From Clostridia bacterium BRH_c25 (GTDB lineage Bacteria > Bacillota_A > Clostridia > Lutisporales > Lutisporaceae): a DNA stretch of 5,262 nt. The notes below the pieces were generated by a model. It searched no databases, had not been told where the DNA came from, and saw only the letters and a program-made list of their open reading frames with translations. Shown here in pieces: positions 1 to 5,262 of this stretch. Numbering within the stretch: position 1 is the first letter of the stretch; each line of letters starts with the position of its first letter. The translations under genes and the position numbers were made by a program. The stretch is taken from NCBI GenBank assembly GCA_001515955.1, contig LOES01000242.1:1-5262 (forward strand), read 5' to 3'.

Positions 1-571
1 CGCCTGCCAAACTTCCGGCAATGATTGCAACCGGAATCAAAACAATTTTCCAGCTTAAGATACGGATATATTGAAATACAGTACGGTTCATTCCGAAGCT
101 GATACCCACACCTGTATATAGAATAATCAGCGACCCGGTAAGCGTATAATTCAAGATAAAAGACCGTTGCAAGGGAAATATTGCATAGCCGGACAGTATT
201 CCCAGGATAATGCATGAGGGCATGATCCATATAAGAGGGGATGGAATACCGGTCATCTGATTAATGCCGATATTTTGGCAGATAAGCTTTTGTTGGACTT
301 CTTCCAGAGGCAGAATCGTTTTCTCCAGCAACACTGTAAAGAATATACTGAATATAATAGCTGACAAGGAAGTGAAAAGGCATCTGAAGCCAAACAATCC
401 CAAGCTGCTTACAAGGGAATCGTTACTTCCTATTTTGATACCGAGAGTAAGCATTAAAACAACCAAGCCCAAATTTATAAGCGGATCTACGAGCCTTACA
501 ATATGTTTTACCCAACTGCTGACTCCTATCAATGCTCCAAGTCCAAGACAGATAAAAGGAAACCATGACAT
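1..571 (-). CDS. lysO: LysO-family (DUF340) amino-acid exporter, partial: N-terminal 190 residues
   Basis: The reading frame is open from an ATG at 571 to the left edge, giving 190 residues; the C-terminus lies outside the window. The protein is highly hydrophobic, with several membrane helices (about residues 4-18, 31-48, 59-82, 113-134, 145-160 and 172-190). Two sections resemble each other: LTLGIKIGSND followed by a Phe-Arg helix (41-75), and LYTGVGISFGMN followed by a helix ending AGSLAG (151-190). By recall, this paired GxxxG-type pattern and layout match E. coli LysO (YbjE), an inner-membrane exporter of lysine and toxic analogues of about 300 residues. The substrate here is inferred from family only. 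The start at 571 is preferred over an in-frame ATG at 589 because AAAGGGG lies 8 bp upstream of it, and the predicted transcription start falls near 591. The gene is divergent from the GYF_2 gene. Family call is fairly sure; specificity is not. Confidence 0.82.
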   Translation of the reverse strand, partial: MSWFPFICLGLGALIGVSSWVKHIVRLVDPLINLGLVVLMLTLGIKIGSNDSLVSSLGLFGFRCLFTSLSAIIFSIFFTVLLEKTILPLEEVQQKLICQNIGINQMTGIPSPLIWIMPSCIILGILSGYAIFPLQRSFILNYTLTGSLIILYTGVGISFGMNRTVFQYIRILSWKIVLIPVAIIAGSLAG

Positions 572-579
572 ATATACAA

Positions 580-586
580 CCCCTTT
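580..586 (-). promoter_or_regulatory. Ribosome binding site of lysO
   Basis: On the minus strand AAAGGGG sits 8 bp upstream of the ATG at 571. The alternative in-frame ATG at 589 has only a weak AGGG close to it, so this site decides the start. Confidence 0.7.
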
Positions 587-597
587 CATATAACCCT

Positions 598-627
598 ATT
601 AAAGCAAATTCTATGCCAATTTGACAA
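598..627 (-). promoter_or_regulatory. SigA-type promoter of lysO
   Basis: On the minus strand the -35 box TTGTCA (622-627) and the -10 box TTTAAT (598-603) are separated by 18 bp, each one base from consensus. Transcription would start near 591, giving a leader of about 20 nt. That leaves no room for a lysine riboswitch or T-box between this promoter and the gene. It was predicted by eye only. Confidence 0.6.
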
Positions 628-662
628 GTATCAGACATATGATTTACCCATTCATGATAAGT

Positions 663-680
663 AGCACCTATGAGAGTGCT
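663..680. repeat. Short inverted repeat AGCAC-N8-GTGCT, candidate operator
   Basis: Perfect 5 bp arms (663-667 and 676-680) flank 8 bp, with an 18 bp total length typical of dimeric repressor sites. It lies about 36 bp upstream of the lysO -35 box and about 80 bp upstream of the GYF_2 -10 box, so it could serve either promoter. The arms are short enough to arise by chance; the regulatory role is inference. Confidence 0.3.
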
Positions 681-759
681 GTTTTGGGATCATCGTAACC
701 TTGCTAGCTGCTTTAAGAATGATGGATGTATAAAAATGATTTCGCAATTTGTTGATTAA

Positions 760-768
760 TGGTATAAT
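760..768 (+). promoter_or_regulatory. Extended -10 promoter of the GYF_2 gene
   Basis: TGG directly precedes a perfect TATAAT (763-768), giving a TGnTATAAT extended -10 element. The -35 region is poor (TTCGCA at 741-746 with a 16 bp spacer), as often seen with extended -10 promoters. A second weaker pair, TTGATT (752-757) and TATAGT (774-779) with 16 bp between, overlaps it. Transcription would start near 775, leaving a leader of about 40 nt. Confidence 0.55.
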
Positions 769-802
769 TTAGGTATAGTATAAAGAGCGAATAAATTTTG
801 GC

Positions 803-808
803 AGGTGA
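803..808 (+). promoter_or_regulatory. Ribosome binding site of the GYF_2 gene
   Basis: AGGTGA lies 5 bp upstream of the ATG at 814. It overlaps the alternative in-frame GTG at 805, which has no site of its own. This favours the ATG start. Confidence 0.6.
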
Positions 809-813
809 AGCTA

Positions 814-1269
814 ATGTATAAAATCAACAGCGAAAGTATAGGAGATGTAAAAAAGTACGTATGGCATTATAGAAAAGACAATAGCGAGCATGGACCCTTT
901 ACCTATGAAGATATTATTGAAATGGTTAAAAAAGGCGAAATCGGTCCTGATGACTATGTATTGAAGTTTGGTAACAGGAAGTTCATCAAGGTCTCTGAGG
1001 TGCAAGGGCTTTTAGACGTGGTTGAACAGCCGGCAGAAAACCAGGATGAGCAGGCGGAAGAACCCGAGGAGCAGGTGGAAATGCCGGAAGAGCAGGTTGC
1101 TGTGAGCAATGAAGAAACCAAAGAGGAGTTTCATGCATTATTTGAGAATAGGGTGACACATATACAACAAAAACATAAGAAAGAATTCTCCGGTCAGAAA
1201 ATTGCTGTGATTATTGCCGGGATAGTTATTTTATCCCTGGCAGCCTGGTTATTGACACGGATTCTGTAG
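814..1269 (+). CDS. GYF_2-domain (DUF4339-type) tail-anchored membrane protein
   Basis: This 151-residue protein has three parts. Residues 16-68 look like a GYF_2 domain: WHYRKDN, HGPFTYEDI, a lysine-rich turn, then DDYVLKFGNRKF, which fits the usual W-Y, GP(F/Y)...L, and 'lvw..g...w' pattern. Residues 70-106 are an acidic Glu/Gln linker with three heptads, DEQAEEP, EEQVEMP and EEQVAVS. A basic stretch (about 114-129) precedes a single hydrophobic helix (about 130-148) that ends two or three residues from the C-terminus. There is no signal peptide, so the GYF_2 domain is predicted to be cytosolic and anchored by its tail. GYF-like domains bind proline-rich peptides in eukaryotes; the bacterial partner is unknown. 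The ATG at 814 is chosen over a GTG at 805 because of the upstream AGGTGA. A hairpin terminator and a MATE gene follow. The domain call is fairly sure; the function is unknown. Confidence 0.85.
   Translation: MYKINSESIGDVKKYVWHYRKDNSEHGPFTYEDIIEMVKKGEIGPDDYVLKFGNRKFIKVSEVQGLLDVVEQPAENQDEQAEEPEEQVEMPEEQVAVSNEETKEEFHALFENRVTHIQQKHKKEFSGQKIAVIIAGIVILSLAAWLLTRIL
1045..1107 (+). repeat. Three diverged tandem 21 bp units in the GYF_2 linker
   Basis: Units 1045-1065, 1066-1086 and 1087-1107 all begin with GA(T/G/A)GAGCAGG and encode the heptads DEQAEEP, EEQVEMP and EEQVAVS. Units 1 and 2 share 15 of 21 bases, and units 2 and 3 share 13 of 21. The unit length keeps the reading frame, so unit gain or loss would change only linker length. 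Confidence 0.65.
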
Positions 1270-1274
1270 AACCC

Positions 1275-1302
1275 GAAAAGCCTTGATTTATCAAGGCTTT
1301 TC
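1275..1302 (+). terminator. Intrinsic terminator after the GYF_2 gene
   Basis: A perfect 12 bp stem, GAAAAGCCTTGA (1275-1286) and TCAAGGCTTTTC (1291-1302), closes a TTTA loop 5 bp after the stop codon. The stem ends in AAAA and TTTT runs, which supply the T tract on the plus strand and make it nearly symmetric. The next gene begins only 28 bp further on with no clear promoter, so read-through is likely to matter. Confidence 0.75.
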
Positions 1303-1316
1303 GCTAATTTTGAATT

Positions 1317-1322
1317 AGGAGA
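1317..1322 (+). promoter_or_regulatory. Ribosome binding site of the MATE gene
   Basis: AGGAGA lies 8 bp upstream of the TTG at 1331. It is the only strong site near the 5' end of the frame and is the reason for accepting a TTG start. Confidence 0.75.
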
Positions 1323-1330
1323 TTACTGAT

Positions 1331-2722
1331 TTGAATAGCTTAGAAACCCAAGGTCCGCAAGTCACTGTTCATGACAGGAAAACAATTAACAAAAAAATAG
1401 CATCCATGATTATCCCCATAACTATAGAGAATGTGCTTCAGATGGTGGCCGGCATTGTTTCCATGGGTATGATAGGAAGAATAGATGCATTGTCTATAAG
1501 TGCTTTGGGGATAAGTATGAGAATCACTCAGATCATATGGGCACTGTTCAGGGGAATTACTATAGGGGCAACGGTTTTTGTTGCTCAATATTATGGTGCG
1601 GGAGAAATGTGCAAGGTCAGGAATGTCATTAAGCAGACACTTCTATCCAGTATTGTTGTTGTGGTAATACTGCAGCTGATAGTATATACGCAGGCACCAA
1701 GGCTGCTTATGGTGTTCAATCCCAAGCCGGAACTCTTAAGGCTTGCAACTGAATATATCAGAACCGTTTCCTTTGGATTTCCGTTCCTTGTGATAATGCT
1801 GGTAATCGGAGGCTCCATGCAGGGAATGGGCAATTCAAAAATCCCAATGTTCATTACCATGATGATGAATGTGGTCAATATAGCTGTAGGATATACCGTT
1901 ATATTCGGAAAGCTTGGAATAACTCCAATGGGAGTAAGAGGTGCTGCCCTGGCTACTGTTGCTTCCCAAGCAACTGCTGCAGCTCTTGGACTATATATTA
2001 TCTTCAATAGAAATGGAGTGCTTAGGGGTTCCCTTAATAAGAAAATACTGTCTGTTGATAAGCAACAGATTAAAGAGGTATACAGAGTAGGACTTCCTAC
2101 TTCCATGGAGGCCATATTCTGGCAGCTTGCCGCAATTTTGCTTACAAGGGCTATACTGACCTTCGGGGAAACGGCTTTTGCCGCCCATCAGCTGGGTTTG
2201 CAGGCCGAATCAATATCCTATATGCCTGCCGCAGGCTTTGGAGTAGTTGCGACTGCACTTATCGGTCAGGCTTTGGGAGCAAAGGACAAAGACCTTGCGC
2301 GCCGTTACCTTCGCCAGATACTCAAAGGTGCTCTATGCATCACTGCTTTATGTGTAATAGTGCTGATAGGTTTTCCGAAGGTAATGATGTCGGCATTGAC
2401 AGACAATAAGGAGATAATTGAGTTAAGTGCCATTTACCTTATGCTGATGGGCTTGGTGCAGTTCCCTCAGAATACTACCGGAGTTCTGGCCGGGGCTATG
2501 AGGGGAGCGGGTTACACCAAGGTGCCTATGATGGTTGCAGGGATAGGTCTGTGGGGGGTGCGTGTGCCTTTTGCACTTCTTGTGACCTATGTATTCAAAC
2601 AGACTATTATAGCTATATGGATAGTAATATGTATAGACTTGGTATTCAGATTTCTTGTATGTTTCTTTTACTACAGGAGCAAAAATATATATGAGAGCCG
2701 TCTGATGGCAGATAATAAATAA
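1331..2722 (+). CDS. MATE-family multidrug/cation antiporter
   Basis: This 463-residue membrane protein has the usual length and twelve-helix layout of MATE transporters, which extrude organic cations and drugs across the cytoplasmic membrane using a Na+ or H+ gradient. The two MatE halves can be seen as an internal duplication: VFVAQYYGAGEMCKVRNVIKQ (about 82-102) matches ALIGQALGAKDKDLARRYLR (309-328), and GSMQGMGNSKIPM (161-173) matches GAMRGAGYTKVPM (388-400). The first helix region reads IPITIENVLQMVAGIVSMGM (28-47). A hydrophilic cytoplasmic link (about 226-250) joins the halves. The start is TTG, with AGGAGA 8 bp upstream; the first internal Met is residue 26, inside the first helix region, so it cannot replace it. 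The gene follows the GYF_2 gene by 61 bp with a terminator hairpin between them and no clear promoter of its own. Substrate and coupling ion cannot be read from the sequence. Confidence 0.93.
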   Translation: MNSLETQGPQVTVHDRKTINKKIASMIIPITIENVLQMVAGIVSMGMIGRIDALSISALGISMRITQIIWALFRGITIGATVFVAQYYGAGEMCKVRNVIKQTLLSSIVVVVILQLIVYTQAPRLLMVFNPKPELLRLATEYIRTVSFGFPFLVIMLVIGGSMQGMGNSKIPMFITMMMNVVNIAVGYTVIFGKLGITPMGVRGAALATVASQATAAALGLYIIFNRNGVLRGSLNKKILSVDKQQIKEVYRVGLPTSMEAIFWQLAAILLTRAILTFGETAFAAHQLGLQAESISYMPAAGFGVVATALIGQALGAKDKDLARRYLRQILKGALCITALCVIVLIGFPKVMMSALTDNKEIIELSAIYLMLMGLVQFPQNTTGVLAGAMRGAGYTKVPMMVAGIGLWGVRVPFALLVTYVFKQTIIAIWIVICIDLVFRFLVCFFYYRSKNIYESRLMADNK

Positions 2723-2768
2723 AACTATGGACAACACATATACATAAAAAAGTTTGGCAGTAGTGTAA

Positions 2769-2809
2769 AAGCCCTCCTTTCCTGCTTAAGATACAGAGAG
2801 GGAGGGCTT
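2769..2809. terminator. Bidirectional terminator between the convergent MATE and stalk-protein genes
   Basis: AAGCCCTCC (2769-2777) and GGAGGGCTT (2801-2809) form a perfect 9 bp GC-rich stem, extendable inward by about three pairs with G-T wobbles, around a loop of roughly 20 nt. Read leftward, the stem runs into CTTTTA, a good tract for the stalk-protein gene whose stop lies 8 bp away. Read rightward the tail is TTGCTTTC, weaker, for the MATE gene ending 46 bp upstream. Confidence 0.75.
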
Positions 2810-2817
2810 GCTTTCAC

Positions 2818-4737
2818 CTATTTGAATTTCAGAGAGTCCCAGATGTCGGAAAGTAATTTCTTATTCTTTTCGCTGGCTCTCAGGTCCTGTAAAAACAATC
2901 CGACTTCGTAGGTAGTACCATTTTTACTAAATATGTAGCTGCACATATTATTGGTAAGCTCACCCTGTATCATACTGATATCATACTTTGTAATTCTTAC
3001 ACCCTTGTCAGTAATTATTTGTTTGCCATTATAGGTTAAAGTATCTGCAACTGAAGCGGCCTGCTTAAGAGAATCATCTATCTGTTTATTATATTCCTGC
3101 TCCGATACCCCTTTCTTCGCTATAATTATTACACCCATATATGAATCGCTGTTTGTATAATATTCAGCATAATTATCTGATGATGGAGCTTTTGACCAGT
3201 TTACCGGTACTTCAAAGGAAAACCCGTTAGCTTTGTTGTCTACAAATCGTACACCTTCGGACTTGATGATGCTGTCGGGGTCCAGAAAGCTCCCTAACTC
3301 CTCCGGGTCCGGTTCGCTGAAATTGAATGTTCCTAATAAGCTGTTGATAGAGCTTTGTACTATCGCGTTGTTGTAGGACTTGTTGGTTAGATAGTTTAGT
3401 TCATATCTATAGCGTTCTCCTGCAATAAATATATTGTAGGAATAGGTTGTTTTGCTGTTAAGCTTCGTGCTGCACACTATTTTCTTGGCCTTGGTGCTAT
3501 TTATTGTGATGTCCTCGGTCTCAAGAATCTTGACCAGCTCCGGATTGTATTCATTTTCAATATATTGAAGCTCTCTCTCATTCCACTTATCAAGTGAAAA
3601 TTCATTTTCCAAAGAATACATGGATATGGTAAAGGAATCACTATTTGTTGAAGGGCCTTTGTAAGGTGACGTAAAGGTGACCTGGTTCTCCTTTCTGCCA
3701 TAATCGTACTTATACCAATCTGCAGGGATCCTTGCTGAGAACTTAAGCTTTTTGTCCTCATAAATCCGGCGTCCATCCGCTGCAATATCGGAAAGATCCT
3801 CAGTACTGGAATCATTTTTAAATTCAGGAATGAAGGAATCCAGAATTGCTGTAAGCTCTTTGTTGTTCTTATACTTATCAGCATCTTCAATTACAAGGGA
3901 AAGCTCATATACCTTGTTATCCTTTATAAAATTCCTTTCTTCATATATTGCTTCGTCATCCTTGTAAACTATTTTAAAGTAATCAAGACCATTCCTGGTT
4001 GACTTTTCCTGGCTTATCAGGGTGTATTCACTTGCATATTGAAGCTCACTTTCAACGAGTGTTTCAAAGGTTTCATCAGCACCCTGATCATATACCGAAA
4101 GACTGATGGTATATGATTCATCTATAGCCTCAAATGTATTGTATGAACCGTTAAAACTCCTGTAAGATATTTTCACATCCTTCGGCAATCGCATTGACCA
4201 GTTATAATAACTGTCTCCCACTATTTCCTTTGTGGTCTTCTTGAGGAGCAGCGAAAAATCCTTTATGCTGTTATCTCCTGCTGTTTCCTTAATGACGGTT
4301 ATATACCCGGTATCGCTGGCCACTGATACTTCACCGCCGAAGTTTTCAACAACAAACCTTAAGGGCACCATAATACTTCCGTTTACTGATACAGGAGCCT
4401 GTGAAATTGTTGTCTTGATGCCATCTACTGTTGCGTCTTTACTGCCAATATGCATCACAATTGTAGAACCACCGTATTTGAGTGTTATGCTTTTACCATC
4501 CGTACTCTTTTCAAAAGTTATATTCATTGTTTTTATGATAGGGTCCAGGCATGACATCAAAGTGTCCTGTTTCATAAAAGGTTTTTCAAATTCCAGCTCT
4601 TTGCCGTTTAATTCGTAGACTTCACTGTTTTCCTTTAAAATCAGGGTAGAAGTGCCGTCGGTATCTGCCCAAACCTGTCCGGCTGTGATAAGAAGGCAAA
4701 GGACTAATGCCATTAATAATGCTGCTATTTTTTTCAT
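2818..4737 (-). CDS. Secreted stalk-domain (copper amine oxidase N-like) protein with three repeated C-terminal domains
   Basis: This 639-residue protein begins with a Sec signal peptide (MKK, then a hydrophobic core to about residue 20, likely cleaved after VWA at 24). It has no lipobox or C-terminal anchor, so it is probably exported. Residues 36-150 match the Cu_amine_oxidN1 'stalk' domain, seen in VSVNGSIMVPLRFVVENFGG and the following strand ending GYITVIKE. This domain in Clostridia is not an oxidase and is often found on surface or secreted proteins. Three diverged repeats follow, at about 176-306, 330-473 and 503-639. Each starts with a strand ending (R/E)-hydrophobic-P (MRLPKDV, ARIPADW, FEVPVNW) and ends in a helix such as ILDSFIPEF, INSLLGTFNF or IWDSLKFK. 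They resemble PsbP/Mog1-like or DUF1795-like folds; that assignment is by pattern only. A strong AGGAGG precedes the ATG. The gene lies 9 bp after htrA and is probably co-transcribed with it. Function is unknown. Confidence 0.87.
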   Translation of the reverse strand: MKKIAALLMALVLCLLITAGQVWADTDGTSTLILKENSEVYELNGKELEFEKPFMKQDTLMSCLDPIIKTMNITFEKSTDGKSITLKYGGSTIVMHIGSKDATVDGIKTTISQAPVSVNGSIMVPLRFVVENFGGEVSVASDTGYITVIKETAGDNSIKDFSLLLKKTTKEIVGDSYYNWSMRLPKDVKISYRSFNGSYNTFEAIDESYTISLSVYDQGADETFETLVESELQYASEYTLISQEKSTRNGLDYFKIVYKDDEAIYEERNFIKDNKVYELSLVIEDADKYKNNKELTAILDSFIPEFKNDSSTEDLSDIAADGRRIYEDKKLKFSARIPADWYKYDYGRKENQVTFTSPYKGPSTNSDSFTISMYSLENEFSLDKWNERELQYIENEYNPELVKILETEDITINSTKAKKIVCSTKLNSKTTYSYNIFIAGERYRYELNYLTNKSYNNAIVQSSINSLLGTFNFSEPDPEELGSFLDPDSIIKSEGVRFVDNKANGFSFEVPVNWSKAPSSDNYAEYYTNSDSYMGVIIIAKKGVSEQEYNKQIDDSLKQAASVADTLTYNGKQIITDKGVRITKYDISMIQGELTNNMCSYIFSKNGTTYEVGLFLQDLRASEKNKKLLSDIWDSLKFK

Positions 4738-4742
4738 TTTCT

Positions 4743-4748
4743 CCTCCT
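4743..4748 (-). promoter_or_regulatory. Ribosome binding site of the stalk-protein gene, overlapping the htrA stop codon
   Basis: On the minus strand the run TAGGAGGAGAAAATG contains the htrA stop TAG (4747-4749), an AGGAGG that shares its AG, and the ATG after a 5 bp spacer. The overlap points to translational coupling of the two genes. Confidence 0.8.
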
Positions 4749-5262
4749 AATCTTCTTCATCGAGCTTAATATCGACGAATTGGATATTCCCGTCTTTTTC
4801 TATTTTTAGTTTTATACTTATCCCTGGCAGATATTTCTTCATTTCCTCGTTAAGGTCCACAATGCTGTTGATTTTAATGCCGTTTATGTCATAAAGGATA
4901 TCACCGTCTTTTAGCCCTGCAGCTTTGGCCGGGGAATCATCCTCTACAGCAACAATTCTAATGCCATCCAAGGATGGCAAGCCTATTTTGGCAGCCCAAC
5001 CCTCCTCGAAAACAGCACCTGTATAAGGCCTTATTATCCTGCCGGATTTATCGAACTGTCCGATAACATAGTTCACTGTATTTATTGGTATTGAGAAGCC
5101 CATGCCCTCAATGCCGTTCCCTATGAACTTGCTTGAATTGATTCCTATTACTTCACCCTTAAGATTGACCAGAGGCCCACCGCTGTTTCCGGGGTTTATG
5201 GCCGCATCGGTCTGAATAAGTCTATAGAAGCTATTTATTCCTCTGTTTACTCCGCTTATTAT
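4747..5262 (-). CDS. htrA: HtrA/DegP-type trypsin-like serine protease with one PDZ domain, partial: C-terminal 171 residues
   Basis: The frame is open from the right edge, so the N-terminus, including any membrane anchor and the catalytic His and Asp, is outside the window. The first visible part holds the S1 family signature [17 protein letters not shown] with the catalytic Ser in GNSGGP (codon 5182-5184), then VIGINS and [11 protein letters not shown], the end of the protease domain. After [10 protein letters not shown] comes one PDZ domain of about 85 residues, with [15 protein letters not shown] and [14 protein letters not shown], and the protein ends in an acidic LDEED tail. HtrA proteases degrade or refold damaged proteins outside the cytoplasmic membrane; Gram-positive members usually have an N-terminal helix anchor and one PDZ, which fits. 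The usual YLGI carboxylate-binding loop reads YTGA here. The stop overlaps the ribosome binding site of the next gene, which suggests co-translation. Proteolytic activity is likely but only the Ser is visible. Confidence 0.95.
   Translation of the reverse strand: MISGVNRGINSFYRLIQTDAAINPGNSGGPLVNLKGEVIGINSSKFIGNGIEGMGFSIPINTVNYVIGQFDKSGRIIRPYTGAVFEEGWAAKIGLPSLDGIRIVAVEDDSPAKAAGLKDGDILYDINGIKINSIVDLNEEMKKYLPGISIKLKIEKDGNIQFVDIKLDEED

Larger units (their letters stand above)
572..813. other. Divergent intergenic region between lysO and the GYF_2 gene
   Basis: About 240 bp separates the two divergent start codons. It holds the lysO promoter near its left end, the GYF_2 promoter near its right end, and a 5+5 bp inverted repeat between them. 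I see no small open reading frame with a convincing ribosome binding site and no recognisable riboswitch fold in the 630-740 stretch. Confidence 0.6.

Noticed and set aside
264..593. Plus-strand open frame of 109 codons
   Set aside because: It runs antisense to the lysO coding frame, lacks a ribosome binding site, and its product has no recognisable pattern.
423..638. Minus-strand open frame of 71 codons overlapping the lysO start
   Set aside because: It is in another frame of lysO. The lysO frame has the ribosome binding site, the hydrophobic pattern and family motifs.
630..740. Riboswitch or T-box upstream of lysO
   Set aside because: No conserved T-box or lysine-riboswitch core was recognised, and the best promoter lies downstream of this stretch, so it would not be in the leader.
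1252..1280. Perfect TTGACA at 1252-1257 as a promoter for the MATE gene
   Set aside because: No -10-like hexamer lies 16-18 bp downstream (the bases there are CGAAAAGC), and the expected spot falls in the terminator stem.
4232..4618. Plus-strand open frame of 128 codons
   Set aside because: It is antisense to the signal-peptide and stalk-domain part of the 639-residue gene, which has a strong ribosome binding site and clear domains.
2818..4737. Copper amine oxidase enzyme
   Set aside because: Only the N-terminal stalk-type domain is present. The catalytic amine oxidase domain with its topaquinone motif is absent.

Overview
The window looks like chromosomal DNA of a low-to-moderate GC Gram-positive bacterium of the class Clostridia, possibly near Ruminiclostridium or Acetivibrio. 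This rests on strong AGGAGG-type ribosome binding sites, AT-rich SigA-like promoters, TTG start use, and a secreted 'stalk' (copper amine oxidase N-like) protein next to an HtrA protease. The genus is inference. I see no mobile element, rRNA, tRNA or CRISPR array.

Layout from left to right: (1) On the minus strand and cut by the left edge, the first 190 residues of a LysO/YbjE-type (DUF340) amino-acid exporter, with a good promoter and ribosome binding site just upstream. (2) A divergent intergenic region of about 240 bp carrying that promoter, an extended -10 promoter facing right, and a small inverted repeat. (3) A plus-strand 151-residue protein with an N-terminal GYF_2 (DUF4339-type) domain, an acidic linker with a threefold heptad repeat, and one C-terminal membrane helix. 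(4) A strong hairpin terminator, then a 463-residue MATE-family efflux transporter starting at TTG. (5) A convergent, probably bidirectional terminator. (6) A minus-strand pair, transcribed right to left: the C-terminal part of an HtrA/DegP-type protease with a PDZ domain (cut by the right edge), followed 9 bp later by a 639-residue secreted protein with a stalk domain and three diverged repeats.

The window therefore has three transcriptional blocks: lysO leftward, GYF_2 plus MATE rightward (separated by a terminator-like hairpin), and htrA plus the stalk protein leftward. Two encode transporters of the cytoplasmic membrane. The third encodes extracytoplasmic proteins that are probably made together. 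No sequence evidence links the three blocks functionally. The least understood parts are the three-repeat secreted protein coupled to HtrA and the tail-anchored GYF_2 protein.
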